DNA of 64,000 nt, taken from Salvelinus alpinus (taxonomy: Eukaryota; Chordata; Actinopteri; Salmoniformes; Salmonidae). Both the position numbers and the translations under genes were made by a program. Numbering within the stretch: the first letter of the stretch is position 1; every line of letters starts with the position of its first letter. Under the pieces are notes generated by a model, which saw nothing but the letters and a program-made list of their open reading frames with translations, was not told where the DNA came from and ran no database searches. The stretch spans positions 7,656,051 through 7,720,050 of the forward strand of contig NC_092089.1 in assembly GCF_045679555.1 (NCBI RefSeq), given 5' to 3'. Shown here piece after piece: positions 52,480-63,477 of this stretch.

Positions 52480-55400
52480 CTGGAAATGACATCACAGAGA
52501 CTCATTGGTTGGCCATCTGTCCAATACAGACACACAGATCTGTCCAGTCTCATCTGTAAAAACAAAATAAAAAGTAATTCTGCTCAGATGAGACTGGACA
52601 GATGTCTGTCCAGTCCCGCCTGCCCAGTCCCGCCTGCCCAGTCCCGTCTGCCCAGTCCCGCCTGCCCAGTCCCGATCCTGCCCAGTCCCGATCCTGCCCA
52701 GTCCCGATCCTGCCCAGTCCCGATCCTGCCCAGTCCCGATCCTGCCCAGTCCCGATCCTGCCCAGTCCCGATCCTGCCCAGTCCCGATCCTGCCCAGTCC
52801 CGATCCTGCCCAGTCCCGATCCTGCCCAGTCCCGATCCTGCCCAGTCCCGCCTGCTCAGTCCCGCCTGCCCAGTACCGCCTGCCCAGTCCACACATTCAG
52901 CCCTGGCAGTATATTCATCCTGACAAGGGAAGCATTAAACTCCACACATTCAGCCCTGGCAGTATATTCATCCTGCCAATAGATATTCTGCCTGGGCCTC
53001 CCGGGTGGCGCAGTGCCACCACAGACTCTGTGTTCGAGCCCAGGCTCTGTCGCAGCCGACCGCGACCCGGGAGGCTCAGGGGGCACAATTGGCCCAGCGT
53101 TGTCTGGGTTAGCGACTCCTGTGGCGGGCCGGGCGCAGTGCACGCTGACCAGGTGTACGGTGTTTCCTCCGACACATTGGTGCGGCTGGCTTCCGGTTTG
53201 GAGGCGCGCTGTGTTAAGAAGCAGTGCGGCTTGGTTGGGTTGTGTTTCGGAGGACGCATGGCTTTCGACCTTCGTCTCTCCCGAGTACGTGCGGGAGTTG
53301 TAGCGATGAGACAAGACAGTAACTACTAACAATTGGATACCACGAAATAGGGGAGAAAATCAAAGAAAAAACTAAAGATATTCTGCCGGTTAAAGCAACG
53401 GGGATGTTAGTCCGTCTGAGTAGAACGACTGACGTTAGTCCGTCTGAGCAGAACGACTGACGTTAGTCCGTCTGAGCAGAACGACTGACGTTAGTCCGTC
53501 TGAGCAGAACGACTGACGTTAGTCCGTCTGAGCAGAACGACTGACGTTAGTCCGTCTGAGCAGAACGACTGACGTTAGTCCGTCTGAGTAGAACGACTGA
53601 CGTTAGTCCGTCTGAGCAGAACGACTGACGTTAGTCCGTCTGAGCAGAACGACTGACGTTAGTCCGTCTGAGCAGAACGACTGACGTTAGTCCGTCTGAG
53701 CAGAACGACTGACGTTAGTCCGTCTGAGCAGAACGACTGACGTTAGTCCGTCTGAGCAGAAAGACTGACGTTAGTCCGTCTGAGCAGAACGACTGACGTT
53801 AGTCCGTCTGAGCAGAACGACTGACGTTAGTCCGTCTGAGCAGAACGACTGACGTTAGTCCGTCTGAGCAGAAAGACTGACGTTAGTCCGTCTGAGCAGA
53901 AAGACTGACGTTAGTCCGTCTGAGCAGAAAGACTGACGTTAGTCCGTCTGAGCAGAATGACTGACGTTAGTCCGTCTGAGCAGAATGACTGACGTTAGTC
54001 CGTCTGAGCAGAATGACTGACGTTAGTCCGTCTGAGCAGAATGACTGACGTTAGTCCGTCTGAGCAGAAAGACTGACGTTAGTCCGTCTGAGTAGAACGA
54101 CTGATGAAATATCGATGAACCATTTCAGAAGCTTCCCAGTAGATTACCTTCTGACCGTCCATGTCTGGCGAACGTGTTGATGACCCTGGCGATGTTCTTC
54201 ACAGACGAGCCGCATCGCTCCTTTATCCCCTGCTGCCCAAGGCGTCCTAACGAGGTGGTTCTCATGGTTACGCTTCATTGGTCAGTACAAATTATATTTA
54301 AAAAAAAAAGTGTTTGATGAAACCATTCTACACAGAACAAACTCCACCCACCTATGAGTCTGAGGACTGCAGCCACAGTGACATCCTGGATGGGTGTTTG
54401 TCTGGATCTGGGCTGGGTCACCCAGGAGTTCATTACCGGCCACAGCTCTTTACTTTAAGACAGGAAGACACAGAACAGTCTGTCATGTTGTCTCTATATC
54501 CACTGCATCTACTGTCTACAGTCTGTCATGCTGTCTCCATGTCCACTGCAGTGTGCTAGCCATGCTAATCGCTAGCCATGCTAATCGCTAGCCATGCTAA
54601 TCGCTAGCCATGCTAATCGAAGCCTATGTTAAAGATGTACTATGCAGAAATCTCTCCGCCATTTTCTGGTTGCTAAAATTCTAAGTTTGATTGTTTTTGT
54701 GACCAAATAAAGCCTGTACAGTGTAGAGAATCATTGTACCATCTAAATCGCTGTTTCTTTTCTAGAACCATATTATCCATAACTGTTTATAGCTGGTGTA
54801 CAAAACCGAAAGTAAAAAGACACAAAAATTTTACTTAAGCCCGGAAGCATAGAAATAGTGACATAGAACAGATCTACCTCTTCTTAGACTGGCTTTCAAT
54901 GAGAATGACAGATCTATAACACATAGAACAGATCTACCTCTTCTTAGACTGGCTTTCAATGAGAATGACAGATCTATAACACATAGAACAGATCTACCTC
55001 TTCTTAGACTGGCTTTCAATGAGAACGACAGATCTATAACACACATTTCTATGTTAATTTGGTGAGGTCACCTAAAAAGTGACATCTGCAGTCTAAGTCA
55101 AATGGGGCTAACTGGCTGAGTTGGCTATCGAGTAGGTAGAAGTAATTCCCGTACCACTGGCCCAGGGTCAGAAGATATTTCATCCCCCTAGTGGTTATGG
55201 TTAGGATATGCGATAGGGTCATCTGGTCTTAGATCTGTGGTTAGGGGCAACCTGAGTTTATCTTACAGATGCCACAGTGGTGAGTCCTGGCTGGTTTGGG
55301 GATGATAAACTTCAACGGTTCACAAAATCATCTTTAGGTTGTCCCCCCCCCCCCACCACCACATGCTGTCTAGCTAGGTTAATATTTATCTGGATGGTCA

Positions 55401-58400
55401 TAATGACATTAAAGAGTTTACTAAATGTATGCATCTGGTTTTGTCTTCATTGTTTTGTTAGCCTGTGAATTTCAGTCCAGCTGTGGCAGTCAACAACAAC
55501 AACCAATAGCAGGCCTGCTTTGTACCTCAGTAGGTTGTCATGGGTCCACTGCCAGTGTGTTTGAGAGCAGAGCAGCTCCAGGGTGAAGATGTGTTGCCAG
55601 GCAACAGGGTTCAGGTCCTCTCCCTGTCGCAGGTGTTTCTGGAAGGTCATCTCAGCTGCATCTCTGACGGACGTCAACGTACGGGAAACCAACTGATCCA
55701 CGTCACTAGGAGGACTCTGGGGACACAGACATGGCAGGAAGTCAAAACTCACAATACACAAACAGGAAATGGCCTTCCCAGTGACAGAATACTGACAACT
55801 CTTCCCTCTGTTAATTGATCAAAAGGTGGAGACCAATAGATCCATAACCTGTTCATGACCACAGACCAAGCGTATAGAGATGCCATACCTTCTCCCATCC
55901 CAGGTAAGCAGTTAGGCAGTGGAGCACCTCTCCTTGAGCTTTGACCTTGGTGACCGTGTGGATGGCCTGACACACTACAGTCCTGCAGGAGAACACATTG
56001 GGCCACGTGGTCACCATGAACAGAACCAGCTTGGCTGACTCAGGCAAATCTGGGGGGGGGGACAAGAACAGAAACAAAGTCAACTCGGGCTGTGAAGTCT
56101 CGTCAGTCAACTCGGGCCGTGAAGTCTCGTCAGTCGACTCAAGCTGTAAGCAGCTGTAAACGTCAGTCAACTCAAGCTATTCAATGAAGCCATGTTACCT
56201 TCTCTAAGGACGCCGTAGGCCAGGATGTGTTTTTTTTAATAATGTAACCTTTTTTCTCCCCAATTTCGTGGTATCCAATTGGTAGTAGGGTCAATCTTGT
56301 CTCATCACTGCAACTCCCGTACGGACTCGGGAGAGGTCGAGAGCAATGCGTCCTCCGAAACACAACCCAACCAAGCCGCACTGCTTCTTAACACAGCGCG
56401 CATCCAACCCGGAAGCCAGCCGCACCAATGTGTCGGAGGAAACACCGTGCACCTGGTCAGCGTGCACTGCGCCCGGCCCGCCACAGGAGTCGCTAGTGCG
56501 CGATGAGACAAGGATATCCCTGCCGGCCAAACCCTCCCCTAACACGGACGAAGCTGGGACAATTGTGCGCCGCCCCATGGACCTCCCGGTCGCGGCCGGC
56601 TGCGACAGAGCCTGGGCTCGAACCCAGAATCTCTGGTGGCACAGCTAGCACTGCGATGCAGTGCCTTAGACAACTGCGCCACCCGGGAGGACCTTAGGTC
56701 AGGATGTGTTACCTTCTCTAAGGACGTCGTAGGTCAGGATGTGTTACCTTCTCTAAGGACGCCGTAGGTCAGGATGTGTTACCTTCTCTAAGGACGCTGT
56801 AGGCCAGGATATGTTACCTTCTCTAAGGACACCGTAGGCCAGGATGTGTTACCTTCTCTAAAGGACGCCGTAGGCCAGGATGTGTTACCTTCTCTAAGGA
56901 TGCTGTAGGTCAGGATGTGTTACCTTCTCTAAGGATGCTGTAGGCCAGGATGTGTTACCTTCTCTAAGGATGCTGTAGGCCAGGATGTGTTACCTTCTCT
57001 AAGGATGCTGTAGGCCAGGATATGTTACCTTCTTGAAGGATGCTGTAGGCCAGGATATGTTACCTTCTCTAAGGACGCCGTAACCCAGGATATGTTACCT
57101 TCTCTAAGGATGCTGTAGGCCAGGATGTGTTACCTTCTCTAAGGACGCTGTAGGTCAGGATGTGTTACCTTCTCTAAAGATGCTGTAGGCCAGGATGTGT
57201 TACCTTCTCTAAGGATGCTGTAGGCCAGGATGTGTTACCTTCTCTAAGGATGCTGTAGGCCAGGATGTGCTACCTTCTCTAAGGACGCCGTAACCCAGGA
57301 TATGTTACCTTCTCTAAGGATGATGTAGGCCAGGATGTGCTACCTTCTCTAAGGACGCCGTAGGCCAGGATGTGCTACCTTCTCTAAGGACGCCGTAACC
57401 CAGGATATGTTACCTTCTCCAAGGATGCTGTAGGCCAGGATATGTTACCTTCTCTAAGGATGCCGTAGGCCAGGATATGTTACCTTCTCTAAGGACGCCG
57501 TAGGCCAGGATGTGTTACCTTCTCTAAGGATGCTGTAGGCCAGGATATGTTACCTTCTCTAAGGATGCTGTAGGCCAGGATGTGTTACCTTCTCTAAGGA
57601 CGCCGTAGGCCAGGATGTGTTACCTTCTCTAAGGATGCTGTAGGCCAGGATATGTTACCTTCTCTAAGGATGCTGTAGGCCAGGATATGTTACCTTCTCT
57701 AAGGACGCCGTAGGCCAGGATGTGTTACCTTCTCTAAGGATGCTGAAGGCCAGGATATGTTACCTTCTCTAAGGACGCCGTAGGCCAGGATGTGTTACCT
57801 TCTCTAAGGACGCCGTAGGCCAGGATGTGTTACCTTCTCTAAGGATGCTGTAGGCCAGGATGTGTTACCTTCTCTAAGGATGCTGTAGGCCAGGATGTGT
57901 TACCTTCTCTAAGGATGCTGTAGGCCAGGATGTACCTTCTCTAAGGATGCTGTAGGCCAGGATGTACCTTCTCTAAGGATGCTGTAGGCCAGGATGTGTT
58001 ACCTTCTCTAAGGATGCTGTAGGCCAGGATGTGTTACCTTCTCTAAGGATGCTGTAGGCCAGGATGTGTTACCTTCTCTAAGGATGCTGTAGGCCAGGAT
58101 GTGTTACCTTCTCTAAGGATGCTGTAGGCCAGGATGTGTTACCTTCTCTAAGGATGCTGTAGGCCAGGATGTGTTACCTTCTCTAAGGACGCCGTAGGCC
58201 AGGATGTGTTACCTTCTCTAAGGATGCCGTAGGCCAGGATGTGTTACCTTCTCTAAGGATGCTGTAGGCCAGGATGTGTTACCTTCTCTAAGGATGCTGT
58301 AGGCCAGGATGTGTTACCTTCTCTAAGGATGCTGTAGGCCAGGATGTGTTACCTTCTCTAAGGATGCTGTAGGCCAGGATGTACCTTCTCTAAGGATGCT

Positions 58401-61400
58401 GTAGGCCAGGATGTGTTACCTTCTCTAAGGATGCTGTAGGCCAGGATGTACCTTCTCTAAGGATGCTGTAGGCCAGGATGTACCTTCTCTAAGGATGCTG
58501 TAGGCCAGGATGTACCTTCTCTAAGGATGCTGTAGGCCAGGATGTGTTACTTTCTCTAAGGATGCTGTAGGCCAGGATATGTTACCTTCTCTAAGGATGC
58601 TGTAGGCCAGGATATGTTACCTTCTCTAAGGATGCTGTAGGCCAGGATGTACCTTCTCTAAGGATGCTGTAGGCCAGGATATGTTACATTCTCTAAGGAT
58701 GCTGTAGGTCAGGATGTACCTTCTCTAAGGATGCTGTAGGCCAGGATGTACCTTCTCTAAGGATGCTGTAGGCCAGGATGTGTGCTCTGTCCCAGTCCCT
58801 CCTCTGTCGGCACAGAGCAGTGTAGACTCTAACCAGAGCCTGGAGGTGAGGCCCAGGCAGCTCAGTCTTCAGCTTCGTCAGCATCACCGACATCAGATCA
58901 TCTGCCAGAGGCTGACAAGTCACAGGACAACCATGTACCAATGATTCACAGGACAACCATGCACCAATGATTCACAGGACAACCATGCACCAATGATTCA
59001 CAGGACAACCATGCACCAATGATTCACAGGACAACCATGCACCAATGATTCACAGGACAACCATGTAAGAGGTGTTTACGTCTACAAATGAAAGGGATAC
59101 TTTAGGATCTCTGCTAGCAGATACCATAGACTTCTAGTTAGCAACTACGTTCAAACTACTCTGGGGAAGTAAATAAAGGGTCTCATTGCCAAAATCCAGA
59201 AGCATGCCTTTAAAACATCCTAAGGTAAATATGCTATGTAGACGCCGAGGCAAAGCTGTACGTGACTAACCTGATTGTTTGAGAACTCAGAGAGGACCGC
59301 CTTCTCCTCATCCCGTAACACAGGCTTCCTAGACAGATTCCCAACAAACAGGTGACTCTTGATGACAGGCAACAGGTCAAAACACTGGGCTGCTATCTTC
59401 TCTAAGGCCTGGGATACGGAGGCTTCGCCTGCTGGTTTCCCAACCAGTTTCTCCTTCTCTGTAGGCTGTGAAGAACTCCCATGTTGAGGTGTCCTGAGTA
59501 GTCGGTCAGGACTGGCTGATGTCGTGGAGGATATCTCCTTAGCAGCAGGGCCGTCCGTCGCCCCAGCAGGGCCGGGGGAGCAGTTATCCAGCCTCAGTCT
59601 TTTGGCACTCTTTGGTAGAAGCATGTTGACTCCACTTCGCTTCCCTCTTTGCTCTGTTTTGGTGAAAGCCGTGGACGAGGAGTTGATGGTTTTGAAACCA
59701 GATATCTGACTGACAGAGCTGGAGGGTGTTGTCCCCGTCTCAGCAGCAGACATACAGAGGTTTCCTCGGAGGATACTGAGAGTCCAGGCACGGGCAGACA
59801 GTTCTGGATACATGCTGTCTAGAATCCTCATGGAGTTCTCCTGGGCGGGACTAGTGGAGGAAGAGGAGGGGCTGAAGGCAGGAAGTCTCCCTGGAACAGG
59901 AACAGCGTGTTTAGGAGTGGCTGAACCAAACTGTAGTGGTGAGGAAGGGGTGGTTCGAGACGGGGAGCTCAACATCTGACCATCAGGTGCTGTTTGAGAC
60001 CCCACAGGGGAAAGAGGTCCTGCCATTGGTGGGGGAAAGGACAGTTTACCAATCCCCTGTCTTGGATTGCCAGGTTTTACCGGTCTCGGAGGAGTTACAG
60101 TGAGAGGCATCAGAAGAGGACGTAGTGGAGGACCCACTTCAAAGCGAACCTTCCCGATAGGAACTTTCCATGTGGGTTCTGGGGAGCGGCCCACAGGCAA
60201 GGCTGCTGTGGGTTCTGGGAAGTGGCCCACAGGCAAGGCTGCTGGCCTGATCCCTTCCCTCATGTCAGGGCTGAGTCTTTCAATAATAACTTTACATGAA
60301 ACGGTTTGCTGGCCGTCCCCGGGAGCCGCGCCGTCTTTCACTGAGCTGGTTTGGACTGTGTTTGATCTAACAAGACTCTTCCTGACACGCCCGCTTCTAG
60401 TACTGATCATCTCAGTCTGGGCTTTTCCACCTAGTTTCTCAGACCCTTCATCTGTCAGCTGGGACTCAGACCTTGACTCAGAGATGCAGTCGGTGGTTGT
60501 AGGATGCTTACGCTCAGCTTTCATATCCTGGTGTTGTAGAACATGGACTGGACGATCACAATCTTTCAGCGTCCCATTGTTCTCGTCACTCTGTACCTCT
60601 GTAGGAGACGGTGGACTCCTCACGTCAGACCCTGGGTCTTCAGCATCTTTCTTTCCATTCATCCTCTTCGGTTGTGTACCAGATCTCAGGAGCTTCACGT
60701 TCACCACAGGGGAAAGACACATGGGACTATGTAACCTCTTGCACACTGTATGGTTTCTGCTACTCTGAGCGTTGTGTTTCGTTGCCTGGATGTCGTCATG
60801 GAGTTCAGAGTTCTTTACAGAGATCATTAAACTGGCAGGAGAGATGTGGACACCAGATTTTAGCAGAGGTGCCAGAGACTTCTGTTCAAATGATGATGAT
60901 GATTCCTCTGCCCCAGAGGAATGCACCGTAGGATGACTGGGGGAGACCAGTCCTTCTGTAGGATGACTGGGGGAGGCCAGTCCTTCTGTAGGATGACTGG
61001 GGGAGGCCAGTCCTTCTGTAGGATGACTGGGGGAGGCCAGTCCTTCTGTAGGATGACTGGGGGAGACCAGTCCTTCTGTAGGATGACTGGGGGAGACCAG
61101 TCCTTCTGTAGGATGACTGGGGGAGACCAGTCCTTCTGTAGGATGACTGGGGGAGGCCAGTCTTTCTGTAGGATGACTGGGGGAGACCAGTCCTTCTGTA
61201 GGATGACTGGGGGAGACCAGTCCTTCTGTAGGATGACTGGGGGAGACCAGTCCTTCTGTAGGATGACTGGGGGAGACCAGTCCTTCTGTAGGATGACTGG
61301 GGGAGGCCAGTCCTTCTGTAGGATGACTGGGGGAGGCCAGTCCTTCTGTAGGATGACTGGGGGAGGCCAGTCCTTCTGTAGGATGACTGGGGGAGGCCAG

Positions 61401-63462
61401 TCCTTCTGTAGGATGACTGGGGGAGACCAGTCCTTCTGTAGGATGACTGGGGGAGACCAGTCCTTCCGTAGGATGACTGGGGGAGGCCAGTCCTTCTGTA
61501 GGATGACTGGGGGAGGCCAGTCCTTCTGTAGGATGACTGGGGGAGGCCAGTCCTTCTGTAGGATGACTGGGGGAGACCAGTCCTTCCGTAGGATGAATGG
61601 GGGAGACCAGTCCTTCTGTAGGATGACTGGGGGAGGCCAGTCCTTCCGTAGGATGAATGGGGGAGACCAGTACATCCCCAACCTGTTTACAAGAGAAACC
61701 CCCTTCATCGTCTTTATCTGATTCCTGGCCTGTAAACAACTTGTCTTGTTTATGGGGACATGCTTGAGGAGCTTGTTTCTGATCAGTTGTGTTACATTGA
61801 GTGTTAGGAGCCCATTCAGTCAGTTGATCTGGACCAGTCACTGTCTCAGCAGAACACTCAACCAGAGGACTGGGTTCCAGCTGTTTAGTGGTGTGAGTTT
61901 GAGACACGCTGGCGTCTCCTGACCGATCTTTAACGCTTTCTATTTTCTCTGAGTCCCCGTGGTTGATACTCTGACCCTCCAAGACACAGCCCTTATAACA
62001 TGGGTTAGTCTCAACCTCCATCTCTGTCATGTCCGGTGAGGAGTCCTGCACTCGTCCTCCTTGTGTCTGGGGGAGTGAGGTCTGAACGCTCCCAGGATGG
62101 ACAGAGAGGTTGCCTGGAGGCTGGACTGAGTTTGGGAGACCCTCTGTGGCTTTGGTAAAGGAGGGTAGATCAATAGAGGAGGTTTGAGTCTCTCCTGATG
62201 GGGACTGGAGGGTTTCAGTAGCTGCTTCTACCTGCATGTCTTCCTGTTCACAGACAGACACACGGTTCCTCTCTTTCTCTCCTGAGGTCCCTGTGGCCAG
62301 ATCAGGGCTTTCTCTCGGAGTAGAATGAACTCTGTCTGATGGTAGTTCCACTGAGGAGTCTGCAGGTTGTTGTCCTGCCAACACAAGGGCCATCTGATTG
62401 GCTGGTCCAGGTTGCTGTCCTGCTGTCTGATTGGCTGGTCCTGTAGCGTAGACAGGGTGGTTTCTGTTCTCTAGAGGAGATCTGGTCTCTCCAGCTCCTG
62501 ACTCCAAGACATCATCCAACCTCTCCTGAGCTGAGGAGCAGGGTAAGGGGGAGAGGACAGGGGGCAGCGGCTTGAACCAGTCCAGGATCTCCTCGACTGA
62601 TCTACTATGTTTATGGCCTGGCGGGTCACTGTTCCTGCTGGGTCCCTGGCCTGCCGGGTCACTGTTTCTGCTGGGTCCGTGGCCTGCCGGGTCACTGTTT
62701 CTGCTGGGTCCGTGGCCTGGCGGGTCACTGTTCCTGCTGGGTCCGTGGCCTGGCGGGTCACTGTTCCTGCTGGGTCCGTGGCCTGCCGGGCCACTGTTCC
62801 TGCTGGGTCCGTGGCCTGCCGGGTCACTGTTCCTGCTGGGTCCGTGGCCTGCCGGGTCACTGTTCCTGCTGGGTCCGTGGCCTGCCGGGTCACTGTTCCT
62901 GCTGGGTCCTTGGCCTGCCGGGTCACCGTTCCTGCTGGGTCCGTGGCCTGCCGGGTCACCGTTCCTGCTGGGTCCGTGGCCTGCCGGGTCACCGTTCCTG
63001 CTGGGTCCGTGGCCTGGCGGGTCACTGTTCCTGCTGGGTCCGTGGCCTGGCGGGTTACCGTTCCTGCTGGGTCCGTGGCCTGCCGGGTCACTGTTCCTGC
63101 TGGGTCCGTGGCCTGGCGGGTTACCGTTCCTGCTGGGTCCGTGGCCTGCCGGGTCACCGTTCCTGCTGGGTCCGTGGCCTGCCGGGTCACCGTTCCTGCT
63201 GGGTCCGTGGCCTGCCGGGTCACCGTCAGGTCTGTGAGGTTCAACTGTGCTGCTGTCCTGTAGGTGCTCCTTGAACTGCTGTTTCCTCCTGGCTGTGAGT
63301 GAGAGAGACAGAGATATAATGATGTTCTGGTCTGTTGTAACAAGGGGAGGTCCATTAAATCATATGACATCATTACAATGTGTCCTGAATACATACCAGG
63401 GAGGTGTGATGAGGGAGGAGCTACACACACCCACAGATCCTCCAGCAGCCTCTGGATCTTCT
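52298..63462 (-). CDS. ice1: ice1: little elongation complex subunit 1 (3' half of the gene)
   Basis: Minus-strand join: 63462-63397, 63292-59271, 58911-58752, 56049-55889, 55716-55526, 54452-54352, 54246-54148, 52479-52298. Upstream exons with the N-terminal coiled coil lie beyond the window. Phases agree at every junction, and the 4022-base exon is exactly 2 + 1340 codons without a stop. Recognised by [15 protein letters not shown] near the start of the large exon and by the C-terminal block from [20 protein letters not shown] through [40 protein letters not shown] and [17 protein letters not shown], which follows the ICE1 (KIAA0947) family. Known of the family: ICE1 scaffolds ELL, ICE2 and ZC3H8 for RNA polymerase II transcription of small nuclear RNA genes and localises to Cajal and histone locus bodies. 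Oddities: two coding minisatellites and a 60-copy splice-donor array. Confidence 0.92.
52602..52888. repeat. 16/14-bp minisatellite in the last ice1 intron, about 19 copies
   Basis: Units CCCAGTCCCGATCCTG (16 bp) flanked on both sides by CCCAGTCCCGCCTG (14 bp). Confidence 0.94.
52985..53370 (+). mobile_element. tRNA-headed salmonid SINE (SmaI/SlmI-type), plus orientation
   Basis: Head GGCCTCCCGGGTGGCGCAGT, B-box text GTGTTCGAGCCCAGGCTC, then GGCGGGCCGGGCGCAGTG, GTGTTTCCTCCGACACATTG, GTGTTAAGAAGCAGTGCGGC and the tail ATTGGATACCACGAAATAGG. The family name is approximate. A minus-orientation copy lies at 56228-56690. Confidence 0.85.
53393..54107. repeat. 28-bp minisatellite in an ice1 intron, about 25 copies
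   Basis: Units carry GTTAGTCCGTCTGAGCAGAA and CGACTGAC, with CGACTG/AGACTG/TGACTG variants clustered in blocks. It ends about 40 bases from an ice1 exon. Confidence 0.96.
54148..54246 (-). CDS. ice1: ice1 exon ([10 protein letters not shown]...)
   Basis: Acceptor CGTTAG|GACGCC, donor GAAG|GTAATC. It encodes [20 protein letters not shown] and on to FARHGRSE. Confidence 0.9.
54352..54452 (-). CDS. ice1: ice1 exon ([10 protein letters not shown]...)
   Basis: Acceptor GTCTTAAAG|TAAAGAG (a weak acceptor, chosen because it keeps frame and restores the family's S-K-E-L-W-P-V-M), donor CATAG|GTGGGT. Encodes [20 protein letters not shown] and on to VAAVLRLI. Confidence 0.85.
54552..54620. repeat. 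16-bp repeat, four copies
   Basis: Units GCTAGCCATGCTAATC in an ice1 intron. Confidence 0.93.
54855..55045. repeat. 60-bp repeat, three copies
   Basis: Units carry ACATAGAACAGATCTACCTC and GGCTTTCAATGAGAATGACA, a phrase also seen as a dispersed salmonid repeat. Confidence 0.92.
55526..55716 (-). CDS. ice1: ice1 exon ([10 protein letters not shown]...)
   Basis: Acceptor GTCCCCAG|AGTCCT, donor CTGAG|GTACAA. Starts [18 protein letters not shown] and ends QWTHDNLL plus two bases. Confidence 0.9.
55889..56049 (-). CDS. ice1: ice1 exon ([10 protein letters not shown]...)
   Basis: Acceptor run of C then CAG|ATTTGC, donor GAGAAG|GTATGG. Encodes [20 protein letters not shown] and on to TAYLGWEK. 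Confidence 0.9.
56195..58751. repeat. 35/32-bp array of duplicated ice1 exon end plus 5' splice site, about 60 copies
   Basis: On the minus strand each unit reads CACATCCTGGCCTACAGC, then ATCCTTAGAGAAG|GTAACA: a copy of the last 32 or so bases of the preceding ice1 exon ([10 protein letters not shown]) plus the donor. The real exon joins the array at 58752 with donor AGAAG|GTACAT. Units lacking AAC are 32 bp. Exonic third-base variants are common (GATGCTG/GACGCCG on the plus strand). A SINE (56228-56690) sits inside the far end. Confidence 0.96.
56228..56690 (-). mobile_element. tRNA-headed salmonid SINE (SmaI/SlmI-type), minus orientation, inside the donor array
   Basis: Same family as 52985-53370, reversed: starts with a T-run, CTCCCCAATTTCGTGGTATC, then CGCCGCCCCATGGACCTCCC, and ends GCGCCACCCGGGAGG. 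It is flanked on both sides by ice1 array units. Confidence 0.87.
58752..58911 (-). CDS. ice1: ice1 exon whose end founded the donor array
   Basis: Acceptor CTTGTCAG|CCTCTG, donor AGAAG|GTACAT, 53 codons plus one base: [20 protein letters not shown] on to [11 protein letters not shown]. Confidence 0.92.
58915..59068. repeat. 26-bp repeat, about five copies
   Basis: Units carry CACAGGACAACCATGCACCA and ATGATT, in an ice1 intron right before the exon's acceptor. Confidence 0.92.
59090..59218. mobile_element. Fragment of a dispersed salmonid repeat
   Basis: CTGCTAGCAGATACCATAGA, then GGGTCTCATTGCCAAAATCC. It shares its right end with the 41-bp array at 21826-22203. Confidence 0.6.
59271..63292 (-). 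CDS. ice1: ice1 giant exon
   Basis: Acceptor CTCACAG|CCAGGAGG, donor CAATCAG|GTTAGT, 4022 bases. In the correct frame it starts [20 protein letters not shown], passes through an 11-residue repeat tract, [10 protein letters not shown], a low-complexity S/T/P/Q-rich middle, a 10-residue repeat tract, a basic S/T-rich part ([12 protein letters not shown]), and ends [12 protein letters not shown] competing open frame in the 33-bp tract is a by-product of its period. Confidence 0.9.
60928..61672 (-). repeat. Coding 30-bp minisatellite in ice1 (10-residue repeats, about 25 copies)
   Basis: Encodes [20 protein letters not shown] repeats. The plus strand reads GGATGACTGGGGGAGGCCAG, then TCCTTCTGTA. 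The A/V alternation results from GGCC/GACC changes. In frame throughout. Confidence 0.96.
62605..63234 (-). repeat. Coding 33-bp minisatellite in ice1 (11-residue repeats, about 19 copies)
   Basis: In the ice1 frame it encodes [22 protein letters not shown] repeats. The plus strand reads GGCCTGCCGGGTCACTGTTC, then CTGCTGGGTCCGT. No stop in any unit. Confidence 0.95.
63397..63462 (-). CDS. ice1: ice1 exon ([13 protein letters not shown]...)
   Basis: Acceptor TTTTACAG|AGAAGA, donor CCCTG|GTATGT. 66 bases encode [20 protein letters not shown] and P, matching the ICE1 stretch just before the giant exon. Confidence 0.87.
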
Positions 63463-63477
63463 CTGTAAAACACACCA

